Shown piece after piece: positions 1 to 9,031 of a stretch of DNA of 24,763 bases. A program made the translations under genes and the position numbers. Below the pieces are notes generated by a model. The model did not search any database. It had not been told where the DNA came from and worked only from the letters and a program-made list of their open reading frames with translations. Each line of letters opens with the position of its first letter. Position 1 is the stretch's first letter. Source of the stretch: Pinguiococcus pyrenoidosus (taxonomy: Eukaryota; Sar; Pinguiophyceae; Pinguiochrysidales; Pinguiochrysidaceae); the NCBI GenBank assembly GCA_019677205.1, contig JAAMXY010000489.1:7172-31934 (forward strand). The letters are read 5' to 3'.

Positions 1-2057
1 GTCGCTCGGCCGCGTGTACGTCTTGCCGAAGGGGAAGCACACGCCGCGCATGAAGAGCGCCGCCGGCGTGATCGGGAAGTTGGCGAAGATGCCCTCAAAG
101 GCCTCCTCGATGTCCGCGCAGATGTGCTGCATCGCGTAGTCCATGACCACGTCGGTGCCGTCCACCTTCCGATTCTGGGCGTGGAACCAGAGCGTCGCGT
201 AGCCGAGGTAGAGGTTGGAGAGGACGTCGGCGTAGCGGCCGGACAGCGCCTCGGCGAACTTGATCTTGCCGCCGAGCGTGAGCGAGATGTCGGCCGCGAT
301 GGCGAAGTTCGCCGAGAGGCGGTTCAGCTGCGACTCCCAGTAGGGAGACGTGTCGCCGGGCCCGCGCATCCTGGAGCGGGTGATGGCGGCTCCCAGGGAC
401 CGCGTCGTGTTGACCACGGCATGGCCGACGATCTTGGCGAGGTGGGCGTTGAAGCCCTTGACGTCGTCGCCGGCTTGGATGGACTTGATGATGTCGAGCA
501 GATGCGGGTGCGAGCGCGTGAGGCCCTGGCCGAACTGGATCAGGCTGCGCGTCAGCGTGTTGGCGCCCTCCACGGTGATGGCGATGGGCACCGCCGTGTA
601 CGCGTTGGCCATGAAGTTGCTGGGTCCGTTGCAGATGCCGGCACCGCCGAGCACGTCCATGGCGTCGTTCACGCAGACGCGCATGCGATCCGTCATCTGC
701 TGCTTCATGATGGCCGAGATCACGGCCGGCTGCTCGTGCTGGTTGATCATCGAGTTCACGAGGTGCTGGGAGGCGGTCATGATGTACGCGTTGGAGCCGA
801 GGCGGGCGAGGTGCTCCTGGACGCCCTCGAGCTCCGCGATGGGCACCTTGAACTGCTTGCGGATGCGGGCGTACGCTCCCACGCTCGCGACCGCGCCCTT
901 CGCCGCGGCGACGGACAGCGCCGGCAGGGAGATGGAGCGGCCCTCGGCCAGGCAGTCCATGAGCATGTTCCAGCCGAAGCCGCAGCGCTCCTGCCCGCCC
1001 ACGATGCACTCCATGGGGATGAAGACGTCCTCTCCCTCGACGGTGCCGTTCATGAAGGACGCCGTCAGCGGGTCGTGGCGGTCGCCGATGCGCAGGCCGG
1101 GGTGGTCCCGCTCGAGCAGCGCGACGCAGATGCCCTCGTTGCCGACGCCCTGGAGGAGGCCATCCGGGTCCTCCGCCTTGAAGGCCAGGCCCACCACGCC
1201 AGCGACCGGCGCGAGGGTGATGTAGCGCTTCTTGAAGCTGGCGCGCACGCCGAGCTGGCCGTTCTCCATCACCACCTTGCCGCCGTCCGGCATGGAGGCG
1301 GCGTCCGAGCCGGAGCGCGGGCCGGTGAGGCCGAAGCAGGGGATGACTTCTCCGCTCGCGAGCTTGGGCAGGAAGTAGTTCTTCTGCTCCTCCGTGCCGT
1401 AGCGCATGAGCAGCTCGCCCGGGCCCAGCGAGTTGGGCACCATGACGGTGACCGCGGCGGAGCCCGAGCGGGTGCTGATCTTCTGCACCACCTGCGAGTG
1501 GCCGTGTCCGGAGAAGCCGAGGCCGCCGTACTCCTTGGGAATGATCATGCCGAAGAACTTCTTCTCGCGAATGAACTTCCACACGTGCGGCGGCAGGTCT
1601 CGCGCCCGCGTGATCTCATAGTCGTTCATCATCGTGCACAGCTCCTCCACCTCGTTGTCCATGAACGCCTGCTCCTCCGCGCTCAGCGCCACCTTGTACT
1701 GCTTCTTCAGGGACGCCAAGGACGGCTTGCCGCTGAAGATGTCTCGGTCGAAGCCAATGGTGCCGGCGTTCAACGCCGCCTGCTCCGTGGCGCTGACCTT
1801 GGGCATCACCTGCACAAGGGACCCGAGGGTGAGGCGAGTGGTGCTGCGCCGCAGAGGCGCGTTGAGAGCGCCACCGCACATCCCTCTACGCGCCTCTTCC
1901 TCAGCACATCCACAGAGCCCAAAGCTCAAACCAGGACCGAAGTGCCCACCTTCTTCGCCAGCTGATAAGCCGGACCCACGAAGCCGCGGCGCAGGTCTCG
2001 CTTCCGCGCCACGGCCGCGCGCAGCCGCGCGCGCAGCGCCGCGTTCTTCGTCAGCAT
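1..2057 (-). CDS. FadE-type acyl-CoA dehydrogenase, 3' end outside window
   Basis: Flavoenzyme of fatty-acid beta-oxidation that introduces the first double bond into acyl-CoA. Exon 1 is 2057-1950 (36 codons), the intron 1949-1810 (GTGGGC..TGCAG), and exon 2 runs from 1809 off the left edge, giving 639 codons. The frame is open throughout. The sequence follows bacterial FadE almost block for block: VMPKVSATEQ at the junction, PNSLGPGELL near residue 160, GPRSGSDA near 200, KRYITLAP, and ITVEGANTLTRS, in which Glu450 occupies the place of the catalytic base. The part before the edge (SNLYLGYATLWF, FPFGKTYTRPSD) belongs to the FadE-specific C-terminal region. E. coli FadE has 814 residues, so roughly 170 are missing. 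The N-terminus lacks the bacterial membrane segment. It is Arg/Ala/Leu-rich (MLTKNAALRARLRAAVARKR), suggesting a mitochondrial presequence (inference). ATG 2057 is the first after an in-frame stop. Confidence 0.9.
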
Positions 2058-2495
2058 CTCGTCCCGGGCGTCTCCGCGGAGGGAAACGGCTCAAAGTGTG
2101 AAAGTCGCGCGGGGGGCCAAAAGTCGTAACGACACGGTGGCGCCGGGGTTTTCGCTTCTCTGGCGCAGGAGAGATCCAAAACGCAGCCGAGTTGAGGCAA
2201 AAAGCCGCGTCGACCTGCGGGGAAACGGCAGCCTCGGAAGCTTATGGGGAAATGTGATGGGAAAAGCGAGGAACACTGAGGAGGAGCGTATTTTGAAATT
2301 GGGAAGCGGGAGCGAATCGCTGTCAAGCTTGAAGCTTGCGGGCGGTCAATGGCGCTGTTGGATGGGCTCGGGAAAGTTGAGCTTCAAGGACAAACGAGCA
2401 TGATTCGTTCAAGGAGCTGAAGCTCTCATACGTGGATCTCCGTAATTGGTTGAAGCGACAATCTTCCGCCACTAAGCAGCTAGATCGAGGTGAAG

Positions 2496-2503
2496 GGCCA
2501 ATC
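2496..2503 (+). promoter_or_regulatory. CCAAT box GGCCAATC
   Basis: GGCCAATC in forward orientation, about 220 bp before the ATG of the zinc-finger/ankyrin gene. The same octamer, pointing at a start codon at a similar distance, precedes four other genes in the window. CCAAT boxes of this kind are bound by NF-Y in eukaryotes; function here is inferred. Confidence 0.5.
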
Positions 2504-2607
2504 CTCACAGCGGGCGTCGTCAGAAACCACAACCATCGACTGCTGAAAACAAGAAGAACGAAGCCAAGGTCCAAAGCTCAACGCTCACAACAAGACCCCA
2601 TCTTCCG

Positions 2608-2645
2608 TCAGCTGATATCCGTCTGTCCCGCGACCTGTCAGCTGA
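2608..2645. promoter_or_regulatory. Paired TCAGCTGA palindromes
   Basis: TCAGCTGA at 2608-2615 and again at 2638-2645, with start points exactly 30 bp apart. They lie 77-107 bp upstream of the zinc-finger/ankyrin ATG at 2722. The core CAGCTG is an E-box (CANNTG). A proximal promoter element is inferred from recurrence before other genes in the window. Confidence 0.45.
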
Positions 2646-2721
2646 CGCAGACCCTGGCGTCCCTTGACGCTTAAGGCCCCTAAGACGCGCCGCCTTCCCA
2701 GCCGCAGCTCCGAAACGCATC

Positions 2722-5624
2722 ATGGGCGACGCTCTTCGCCTCAGCGATTCCGAAGTACTGGAAAAGGTACGCAGTCAGCCATCCTTCGCCGCAAAAATTG
2801 CAGCGAAGCTCCCTTACGCCGTCTGTCACGCAGGTCTCTTCGCTGATTTCCGAGGCGCTGGGCAGAGTCTTTCCCGCCGCTCTGCCTCTGCTGAGCACTC
2901 CCAAGGGCCGGGTGAAGTTCACGCAGGCCCATGCGCAGCAGCAAGGTGGGTTTGACCGGCGTTGTCCGTGTCCTTCGTCGGAACCTCCGCCGCCTGACCT
3001 TCGCTCCTGCAGAGCCCTCCGCTGATCTGGAGTGTCGCGTCGCTTGCGTGGCTTTCTGGCAGCTCTACGGCCAGCAGCGGTGAGGCGCGTGTGGCTTGGC
3101 TGCTTTGCATCGGCCAAGCGGCGCTTCTTGCGGACTTGTCTCTGACCTCCCCTGCGACGCTTGGGTCATCTGAAGGAAGAACAGCGGAGCAGCCGCCAAA
3201 GCTGCAGGGCGGAAGAGGTCGCGGGAGGACATCAGCGGCGGGCAACTTGCTGCTGCCTCTGCTCGCGTGACGATCGAGTCGAGGATGGGAGCCGTGAGCG
3301 ACGTCACCTTGGAGGAGCTCGCAGAGAGGCTTGTGGAGGCCATGGACGCCGGCGAAGTGGCCAAAGTGCTGGCGGGGCTGCACTACTCGGGGCAAAACCG
3401 TCCTACCGGTGCGTTCGAAGGCCTTGCAGAATAGCTCTGTGATATCAGGAAAATGCGACGCTGAAGACGCCGCGGACTGTCGTGATCATGCCCACAGGAA
3501 CGTTGGTCATGATCTCCAAGAGGCAAATGGCAACCGCGACAGAAGCAGGCTTCTTACTGTGCCCAGAATGCGGCAAGTACGTTCCCTTTCTTGAAGCTAC
3601 GTAGCGGAAGAAAGGGACAGAGGAAGATGCAAGGCCTCCCATTTCTGAAGGCCTCCCATTTCTGAAGGCGTCTCTCTCTAGGTTCACTCGGGGTGAACGA
3701 GGCTTCTGGTGGCACGCTATGAAGGCGCACGGTAAACACCTCCGTCCGTTTGGTCCACGACCAAACTCCACTCTCATTCGCAGAATGTGCTCCGCTAGGA
3801 AATGATCACGTGGCCGCAAGAGAAGCGTCGAATCTAGCTTCGGAAGCCCTGCAAGTCTTTGACAAAAGAGTCGATGAAACGAGTGGCCTCCTTCCGCTTG
3901 TGAATCTGTTTGGCAACGATGCCGGTGCGGATGATGAGGCCGACACGGGCGGTCCACGAGCAAGGTAGGAGTTGCGATTCCCTTTCGCTTGTTGTGCAAT
4001 GCCTTCTGCTCTGGCGGAAAGCCAAAGTCTTGATGATTTGTGTGGCGTTGACGCTTGCGCAGGCTCGTGAAGAAGGTCCAGCCGCGAGAGAGACAGATCC
4101 CTGTTGGTACGATCACTGGCTGCTTGAACTTCGAGTGCGACACCATCGTGACAGACCTCGTTGACGGCGTCCACAGGGATCCGAGCGGCAAAGGATGGAG
4201 ACTTGGAAGCGCTTCGCAACCTTCGAGCCAGACACACCGGAGAAGGTATTGATTGGCGCCGTGCTTCGGTCGACACGCCTACGTCGACTTGGTTGACGCT
4301 TCGCAATGCACTCTCTCCAGCGTGGAACCCCAGCGAGCGGGACCACAATGGTGCAACCGCCTTGCTATGGGCTTCTGGGGCGGGCAGACTTGATGTGGTA
4401 CGGTTGCTGCTGAGCTCAGGCTTCCCTGGCCCTTGCGCTGGGTGCGCCCCGGCAGCTTACTCATTGCCTCCCGTAGGTCCAGTATCTCATCAACGAATGT
4501 GGTGTCTCAATGCAAGAAGCCCAGACGGTAGGATTTACAATTGTCGTCGTCGTCGTCGTTGTCGTCGTCGTCAAGATCGTTGTCGGCTTACCCTTGCCGC
4601 TCGAATGCAAAGGGGCGCCGCGGCTATCGCGGCCGAAGTGCGCTGCATTGGGCTTCTAGAAACGGCCAGTTGGAGGTCGTGAAGTGGCTTGTGGAGAATG
4701 GGTATGTGCTTTGACAAGGCGGTGCGGACGTGAGGGAGGCATCATCATCACCGCTGCGTCCTTCTGCGTTTTCAAGGTTTCCGAAGGATGTCAGAAACGT
4801 AGACGGCACGACGCCTTTCCATTTTGCATGCTGGCAAGCGCAACTCGAAGTGTGCAAGGCGTTGGCCGATCAGTCAACAGGTACGTTTTGTGTTGCAGTT
4901 GGTGGGCAAGCGCGAACATCGATTGAGCAAATTGGCCAAAGGACCGTGCGATGTGAACGCATGCAACGAATATGGCTGCAATGCGGCTCTGTGGAGTACT
5001 CAGGTGAGGACAAGGTCGCGAACTGCGCAGATTTTGATTCTTGATTCTCGAGCTTCCCGTGACGCAATGCTGGTGGTAGGGCATCGGTGGCGCAGACTTT
5101 TGCGCGGAGTTGAAGGCACTGGGCGTCGATTTTCGTTCCGTCAACCGAAACGCGCATACCTGCCTGCACAAGGCGGCTCAACGGTGCGTCTTTAGATTCA
5201 TGCAATTGTCGAAGGCTTGGGTGTTTGCGGTACTCAATGTAGCAAGACTGCTTGCAGGGGTGCGAGCGATGTGGTGGAGTGGCTGCTCGAAGAGGTGCTG
5301 GAAGCCAGCCCCCTGCTGAAGGGAAACCGAGATCAAGAGCCAGAGCAAGAGCAGGAGCCGAAGGCAAAGCCAGAAGCAGACCCAGCAGCAGACCCAGCAG
5401 CAGACCCAGAGCCGGGGGCGGATTGGCGATCTCAGCTGGACCGTTTCTTTGCGAGAGACGTCGATGGACACGCGCCGGCCGAGCTGGCGGAGTTGGAGGG
5501 TCACCACGAGATCAGCCAGAGGATTTCTCGAGCTGCCGAGGCGCTTGGTGTATACGATGCGCTTGACAAGGGCAAAGCAGGCGAGCCGTCGCAAGCAACA
5601 CAACTTACAAAAAGAAGAGATTAA
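2722..5624 (+). CDS. C2H2 zinc finger and ankyrin-repeat protein, 16 exons
   Basis: Exons: 2722-2766, 2834-2945, 3013-3079, 3218-3408, 3498-3576, 3682-3731, 3784-3964, 4063-4106, 4177-4245, 4321-4397, 4477-4527, 4613-4701, 4777-4880, 4942-5003, 5080-5183, 5258-5624. All 15 introns are GT-AG, 52-138 nt, and phases match, giving 563 aa. Residues 160-181 form a classical finger, CPEC then 12 residues then HAMKAH (C-X2-C-X12-H-X4-H). Residues about 258-455 are ankyrin repeats (RSALHWASRNGQLEVVKWL, DGTTPFHFACWQAQLEVC, EYGCNAALWSTQG, HTCLHKAAQRG). The tail is Glu/Pro/Lys-rich with a short ADPA repeat. The finger/ankyrin order matches a protein type I recall as common in algae; partner and target are unknown. 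The weakest points are the acceptors at 3217 and 3497, since 3560 would also keep phase at the latter. The N-terminal 138 residues are helical-looking and unrecognised. Confidence 0.85.
3631..3664 (+). repeat. 17-bp tandem duplication in intron 5
   Basis: AAGGCCTCCCATTTCTG occurs twice in perfect tandem inside intron 5 (3577-3681) of the zinc-finger/ankyrin gene. It does not touch either splice site. Confidence 0.9.
4543..4574 (+). repeat. GTC trinucleotide repeat in intron 11
   Basis: A run of GTC units, with one GTT interruption, lies in intron 11 (4528-4612) of the zinc-finger/ankyrin gene. Being intronic it is not translated in the model given. Confidence 0.8.
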
Positions 5625-5726
5625 TACACCTAGCGAAGAAGCAAAAGTTCCGAAACTCTCTCTTTGGTGGGCTGCCCCGTCCGACAATCGGACCAGCAGA
5701 GCAGCCGAATTCCGGCGACTTCAGTT

Positions 5727-7174
5727 CTAGAGCTGCGTTCGCGGCTTTACATTTTTACGTTCAAGTTCGTGGCGCACCCACGCGGCCAGGTCTCGGCCCA
5801 TTTTCGGGTGCGCCTTGAAGCCGACGCAGTTTGCGTTGACTTCCGAGAGCACAAAGGTTGTATCGTCTGATGTTCCTCTACGGATGAAATCGGCGGTCCA
5901 GAGCGCCGGGGGGTTCTTCGCACCCATCCGCTGCATCATCTCATCCAGGTGTTCATAGAACGGGAGCACGACCTGCGGCCACTTCTCGGGGCCGGACCAG
6001 ATGTGCTTGGCGCCGGCGTCCAGATTGGCGCTGAAGCCCTCGCCCGTTTGGTCGATCTGGGCGGGTCTCTTCTCGACCACGTACACGACTCTTCTACCAG
6101 CTAGGATGAGACGGATTTCTCCTTCTCGGATCCGCGGGAGATACTCCATGTCGATGATCTCCCCGTCGTCTCTAAGGTACTGCGAGCACGTCTCCTGGGT
6201 GAAGTTCCCCAGCGTGGTGACGACCTCGCGATTGTCCGACGCCTCCACGGCGCGGATGATCGTCTTGTCGGTGACGCGGCGGTTCCCGAATGGCCAGGAG
6301 AAGTCGAAGGTGGTCTTTGGGCCCTCCTTCTCCTGTATTGCCGCGGTGGTGTCGACCACCGTCGTGTTGCTCTGCGACTCGCCGGCGCCCTCCACCGCCT
6401 CCACGACGACGTCCGCGGCGGCGTCCTTCGCTGGCTTCTCGGGCTTCTCGGGCTTCTCTGGTTCTTCCTCGTACACCTGCACCCACCAGACGCCCTCGCC
6501 TTTGCTCCCTCGATTCTGCTTGAGCACCCGGCCCCCGACGGCCATCGCCCGCTCGAGCGTGCGTGGGAAGTACCTCTTGAACTGCCTCCACGAGCTGTAG
6601 ATCATCGTATCTGCGGGGGAATGACGTCGCAAAAATCAGCTGATGCCGCGGCTCTTGATCTTCTTGCCTCGCCCATTCCCTCTTGCTGCTTCGCATAGAG
6701 ACTCCGTTGTGACGTACCATTGACGCTCAGCGGCAGGCCGAGAAGGTTGATGAGGCTCTTCTTGGAGCCCATGGCGACCATGTCGTCCGGGTGGTTGAAG
6801 GCCATGACGTTCAGCTCGTCCAGCTTGAGCAGGAACTTGTAGTACTTGTCCATATCGCACTGCTCGTAGACCCCCGGGTCCACCCGCGACACGAAGGCAT
6901 CCGAGCGGCTCGCGATGGTCACCAGCAGCTCGTCGAAGGTGTCGTCCGTGTAGAAATACGCATCAGCGTCCATGCCCTCCTGCCGCAGACCGCGCAGGAG
7001 GTACTTGGTATCGGCGCGATGGCCATCCGGGCCCTTGTCCGTACCCCCCGGGCACTCGATCACCGCCACATGCAGCTTGGACTCGAACGTGCGGTTGATC
7101 AGCTGATAATACGCCGTCAACGCACTCAACGCGGCGACCAAAAGCGCCGAAGCGAAGATGGTGACGCACTTCAT
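5727..7174 (-). CDS. Membrane-anchored ATP-grasp-like protein
   Basis: Exon 1 is 7174-6718, the intron 6717-6611 (GTACGT..CGCAG, 107 nt), and exon 2 6610-5727, giving 446 aa. Residues 4-22 form a hydrophobic signal peptide or signal anchor, which supports ATG 7174. The C-terminal half carries ATP-grasp marks: a glycine-rich loop KQNRGSKGEG at 183-192, DMEYLP with GEIRL at 306-320, WTADFI at 390-395, and LSEVNANCVGF at 407-417, where the metal-binding Glu/Asn pair is expected. ATP-grasp enzymes ligate a carboxylate to an amine or thiol via acyl phosphate; I cannot tell the substrate. The closest type I recall is a bacterial family with WTADFI and GEINCSCVGF motifs. A Pro/Glu/Lys and Asn/Thr-rich insertion (about 203-255) splits the ATP-binding half. 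Its stop lies 102 bp from the convergent zinc-finger/ankyrin stop. Confidence 0.8.
6438..6461 (-). repeat. 9-bp coding repeat (Pro-Glu-Lys units)
   Basis: A 9-bp unit is repeated inside exon 2 of the ATP-grasp gene and encodes PEKPEKPEKP. It sits at the start of the low-complexity insertion, so copy number may vary between strains without breaking the frame. Confidence 0.75.
6636..6643. promoter_or_regulatory. TCAGCTGA copy in an intron
   Basis: One TCAGCTGA palindrome lies in the only intron of the ATP-grasp gene. Another copy (7099-7106) lies in its exon 1, within codons for YQLI. These are the two copies not located before a start codon. Confidence 0.3.
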
Positions 7175-7375
7175 GCCGATGTTTCTTCGCGAAAATCCGG
7201 CCTCAGCTTCCTCTCGGTGTAACACCGAGCTGTATCTGAAAAAAGCGCGAGAAACGGCGCAGGTTCCGCTTCAAACGCCGGAGAAACTCTTCGAAGACGA
7301 AGACACTTCGGGGGCACTGGGAAGCCGGAGATTAGTTGCGACGCCTCGGACACCTTTCGCTCTGCGCAAGTCTTT

Positions 7376-7383
7376 GATTGGCC
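7376..7383 (-). promoter_or_regulatory. CCAAT box GGCCAATC (minus)
   Basis: GATTGGCC on the plus strand, hence GGCCAATC toward the ATP-grasp gene, about 200 bp upstream of its ATG at 7174. Same octamer and orientation logic as the other copies in the window. Confidence 0.5.
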
Positions 7384-7910
7384 ATCTGAAGCGTACGACG
7401 GGGAAAGTGGCGCGAAAATCGCGGCGGAAGGGCCGAAACTGTGGCGCAAACGCGGAAATTGCGGAGCGCAAGACAAGCGTCCGAATCCCTCCCTTTTTCA
7501 GGTTTTTATAGAATTGTCCATATTAAAAAATATCTCGAATACCTTATAAGATGTCTAATAATTAGCATATTTCAAATAGTTTGGTACCGGTGGTGGTTCT
7601 GAAAAACTTTGTGCAGCAACGAATTGAATCGATGCGCTGCAGATTCATCGCGCTGATGATTGGTCAAGAACAAACTCATGCGTGCATGCCCCCGAAGGAA
7701 AGGAACATAAACGCGAGACGTCGACTTCCATCAAGTTCCAGAAGAATCGATGAACTTACGTGGCTCCCGTAGCGATCCTGCGCGTTCCATCTCGAATCTC
7801 CAAATGCAAAGTCCACAGTCCGGCAGTCCGGCCTCAGCACACTGACGTTTCTCCCGATCTCCAGAAGCAGCGGGAGACTAAACGCTGAAAAATTACATAC
7901 GTCGTGCAAG

Positions 7911-7970
7911 AAGATTCGAGCTACGAAGATTCGAGCTACGAAGATTCGAGCTACGAAGATTCGAGCTAGG
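7911..7970 (+). repeat. 15-bp tandem repeat, four copies
   Basis: AAGATTCGAGCTACG is repeated four times head to tail; the last unit ends in AGG. The core TTCGAGCTACGAA is nearly self-complementary. No coding frame uses it convincingly. Confidence 0.92.
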
Positions 7971-8015
7971 CTGCAAAGCAAGCTGCTTGCGTCTCGGCAC
8001 TCGTAGCAACCGGCA

Positions 8016-8038
8016 TAGCTAGCTAGCTAGCTAGCTAG
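8016..8038. repeat. TAGC microsatellite
   Basis: Almost six copies of the unit TAGC, which reads as its own complement (GCTA), so the whole tract is self-complementary and can form a hairpin or cruciform. Confidence 0.92.
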
Positions 8039-8159
8039 GTCAAGCCAAGCAAGACGAAGCAAGGTGCAGCCAGTGCGTTGGCTGCTGCCTGGCCGGGCCA
8101 GAACCAGCATGGTTGATGGCAGCCATCGGACGGGACCACCTTGCAGCGCTCCGCCCTTG

Positions 8160-8191
8160 CTTGTCGTGAGTCCCGCTTGTCGTGAGTCCCG
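8160..8191 (+). repeat. 16-bp tandem duplication
   Basis: CTTGTCGTGAGTCCCG occurs twice in perfect tandem in the spacer upstream of the small unidentified coding region's stop. Confidence 0.9.
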
Positions 8192-8573
8192 CTTCCTAGG
8201 CCAGCAGGCGGCGATTCTTCCACTTGGCAACTGCCAGCGTTTTACGCCACCCAAATCGCAAGCATGAGATGACACAACCGGCGAATAATTATGCCCTCAG
8301 AAAAGCGGACCTTTTCTGCCTTCCTTGGCGTTGGTAGCCTGTTCCCCGCAAGTCGGCTCGGACGGCCAAAGCTGCCGACTTGCGTGATGGGATGCTCCCG
8401 AACGAGTTGGCCGTGCTTGCCCCCTTCTTCTGCAGATGTGGTGGGCAACTTGGAAAACAAATGAGGACGTCCGCTGTTGCCGTCGTCGTCTTGCAGCCAC
8501 TTCGGGTTGCACTGCCGCATCTCGGCGGCACCATTACGGAGACCGAGCCCTTTGCTTGTTGCCGAAGGGGATT

Positions 8574-8909
8574 CTAGCCCTTTGAATTGGAGCGGAAGTA
8601 CGCGTGGGTGAAGCGCTTCTTGCCTTTAGAGGGGGCCTCGAGAGGATCCTCCATGGATGGTGCAGCGGTGGAGGATGGGAACGGAGCCTTGCTAGCCTGA
8701 GCCCCACGTAGGGCGGCCTCCATCCTTTCCGTGGAGTGTCAGCCTCGCTCCTCCCGGACTGAGCTTCTCCATGCGTGTGGCCGAAACCCAAGAACTTCAG
8801 AGACTCCGATTCTGAGCTTCCGGACGTAGCGCTCCAGTTTGGGAGGCTCGTAGCTAGCGATGAGATCGTAGTCTCTTTCGGACCTGTGATACCAACGCTT
8901 CTTCTTTCC
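8574..8909 (-). CDS. Small unidentified coding region, 3' two exons
   Basis: Two minus-strand exons join cleanly: exon A (about 8909-8788; acceptor unresolved, for example 8883 or upstream) reads RWYHRSERDYDLIASYEPP and then KLERYVRKLRIGVSEVLG. A 63-nt intron (8787-8725, GTTTCG..AAAG) leads to exon B (8724-8574), reading MEAALRGAQASKAP and ending KGKKRFTHAYFRSNSKG before TAG. The intron size fits the rest of the window and phases agree, but the donor is weak. The 5' end is unresolved. It may be a tiny gene starting near ATG 9015, or an alternative C-terminus spliced onto the TLC-domain gene, whose stop is only about 120 bp upstream. I do not recognise the family; the peptide is basic and hydrophilic. 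Confidence 0.4.
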
Positions 8910-9031
8910 TCACGGTGCTCCTCCCAGGTGGTGGTTTTTCTATCTTCCGAGCCGTGAGCAGACGCAATGCCGTGCAAGAGCCCCCGCCAAATGGCACAGC
9001 AAGCAAGCGTAACATCACATGTTCATTGATT

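Larger units (their letters stand above)
2058..2721. other. Divergent intergenic region, no gene seen
   Basis: This 664-base spacer separates the starts of the minus-strand acyl-CoA dehydrogenase and the plus-strand zinc-finger/ankyrin gene, so it should hold both promoters. It contains a forward CCAAT box (2496-2503) and two TCAGCTGA palindromes (2608-2615, 2638-2645). Short ORFs on both strands here have no recognisable protein character. Confidence 0.6.
7175..8573. other. 1.4-kb repeat-bearing intergenic region
   Basis: The region lies between the start of the ATP-grasp gene and the stop of the next minus-strand coding region. Its first 330 bases hold a minus-oriented CCAAT box (7376-7383), an E2F-like GGCGCGAAAA (7409-7418) and an AT-rich stretch (about 7500-7580). 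Further on are three small tandem repeats. I see no convincing gene on either strand. Confidence 0.55.

Noticed and set aside
95-1582. 495-codon minus-strand open frame in the left part
   Set aside because: It is one frame off from the real acyl-CoA dehydrogenase frame on the same strand, which is open to the window edge; its Arg/Pro/His-rich text matches nothing.
4881-4898. Possible 18-nt intron (GTACGT..TTGCAG) in the zinc-finger/ankyrin gene
   Set aside because: Removing 18 nt does not restore the ankyrin frame, whereas the 61-nt intron ending at 4941 does and gives TGPCDVNACNEYGCNAALW.
7158-7511. 117-codon plus-strand ORF overlapping the start of the ATP-grasp gene
   Set aside because: It overlaps coding sequence and the promoter motifs of the minus-strand gene, and shows only a basic low-information composition.
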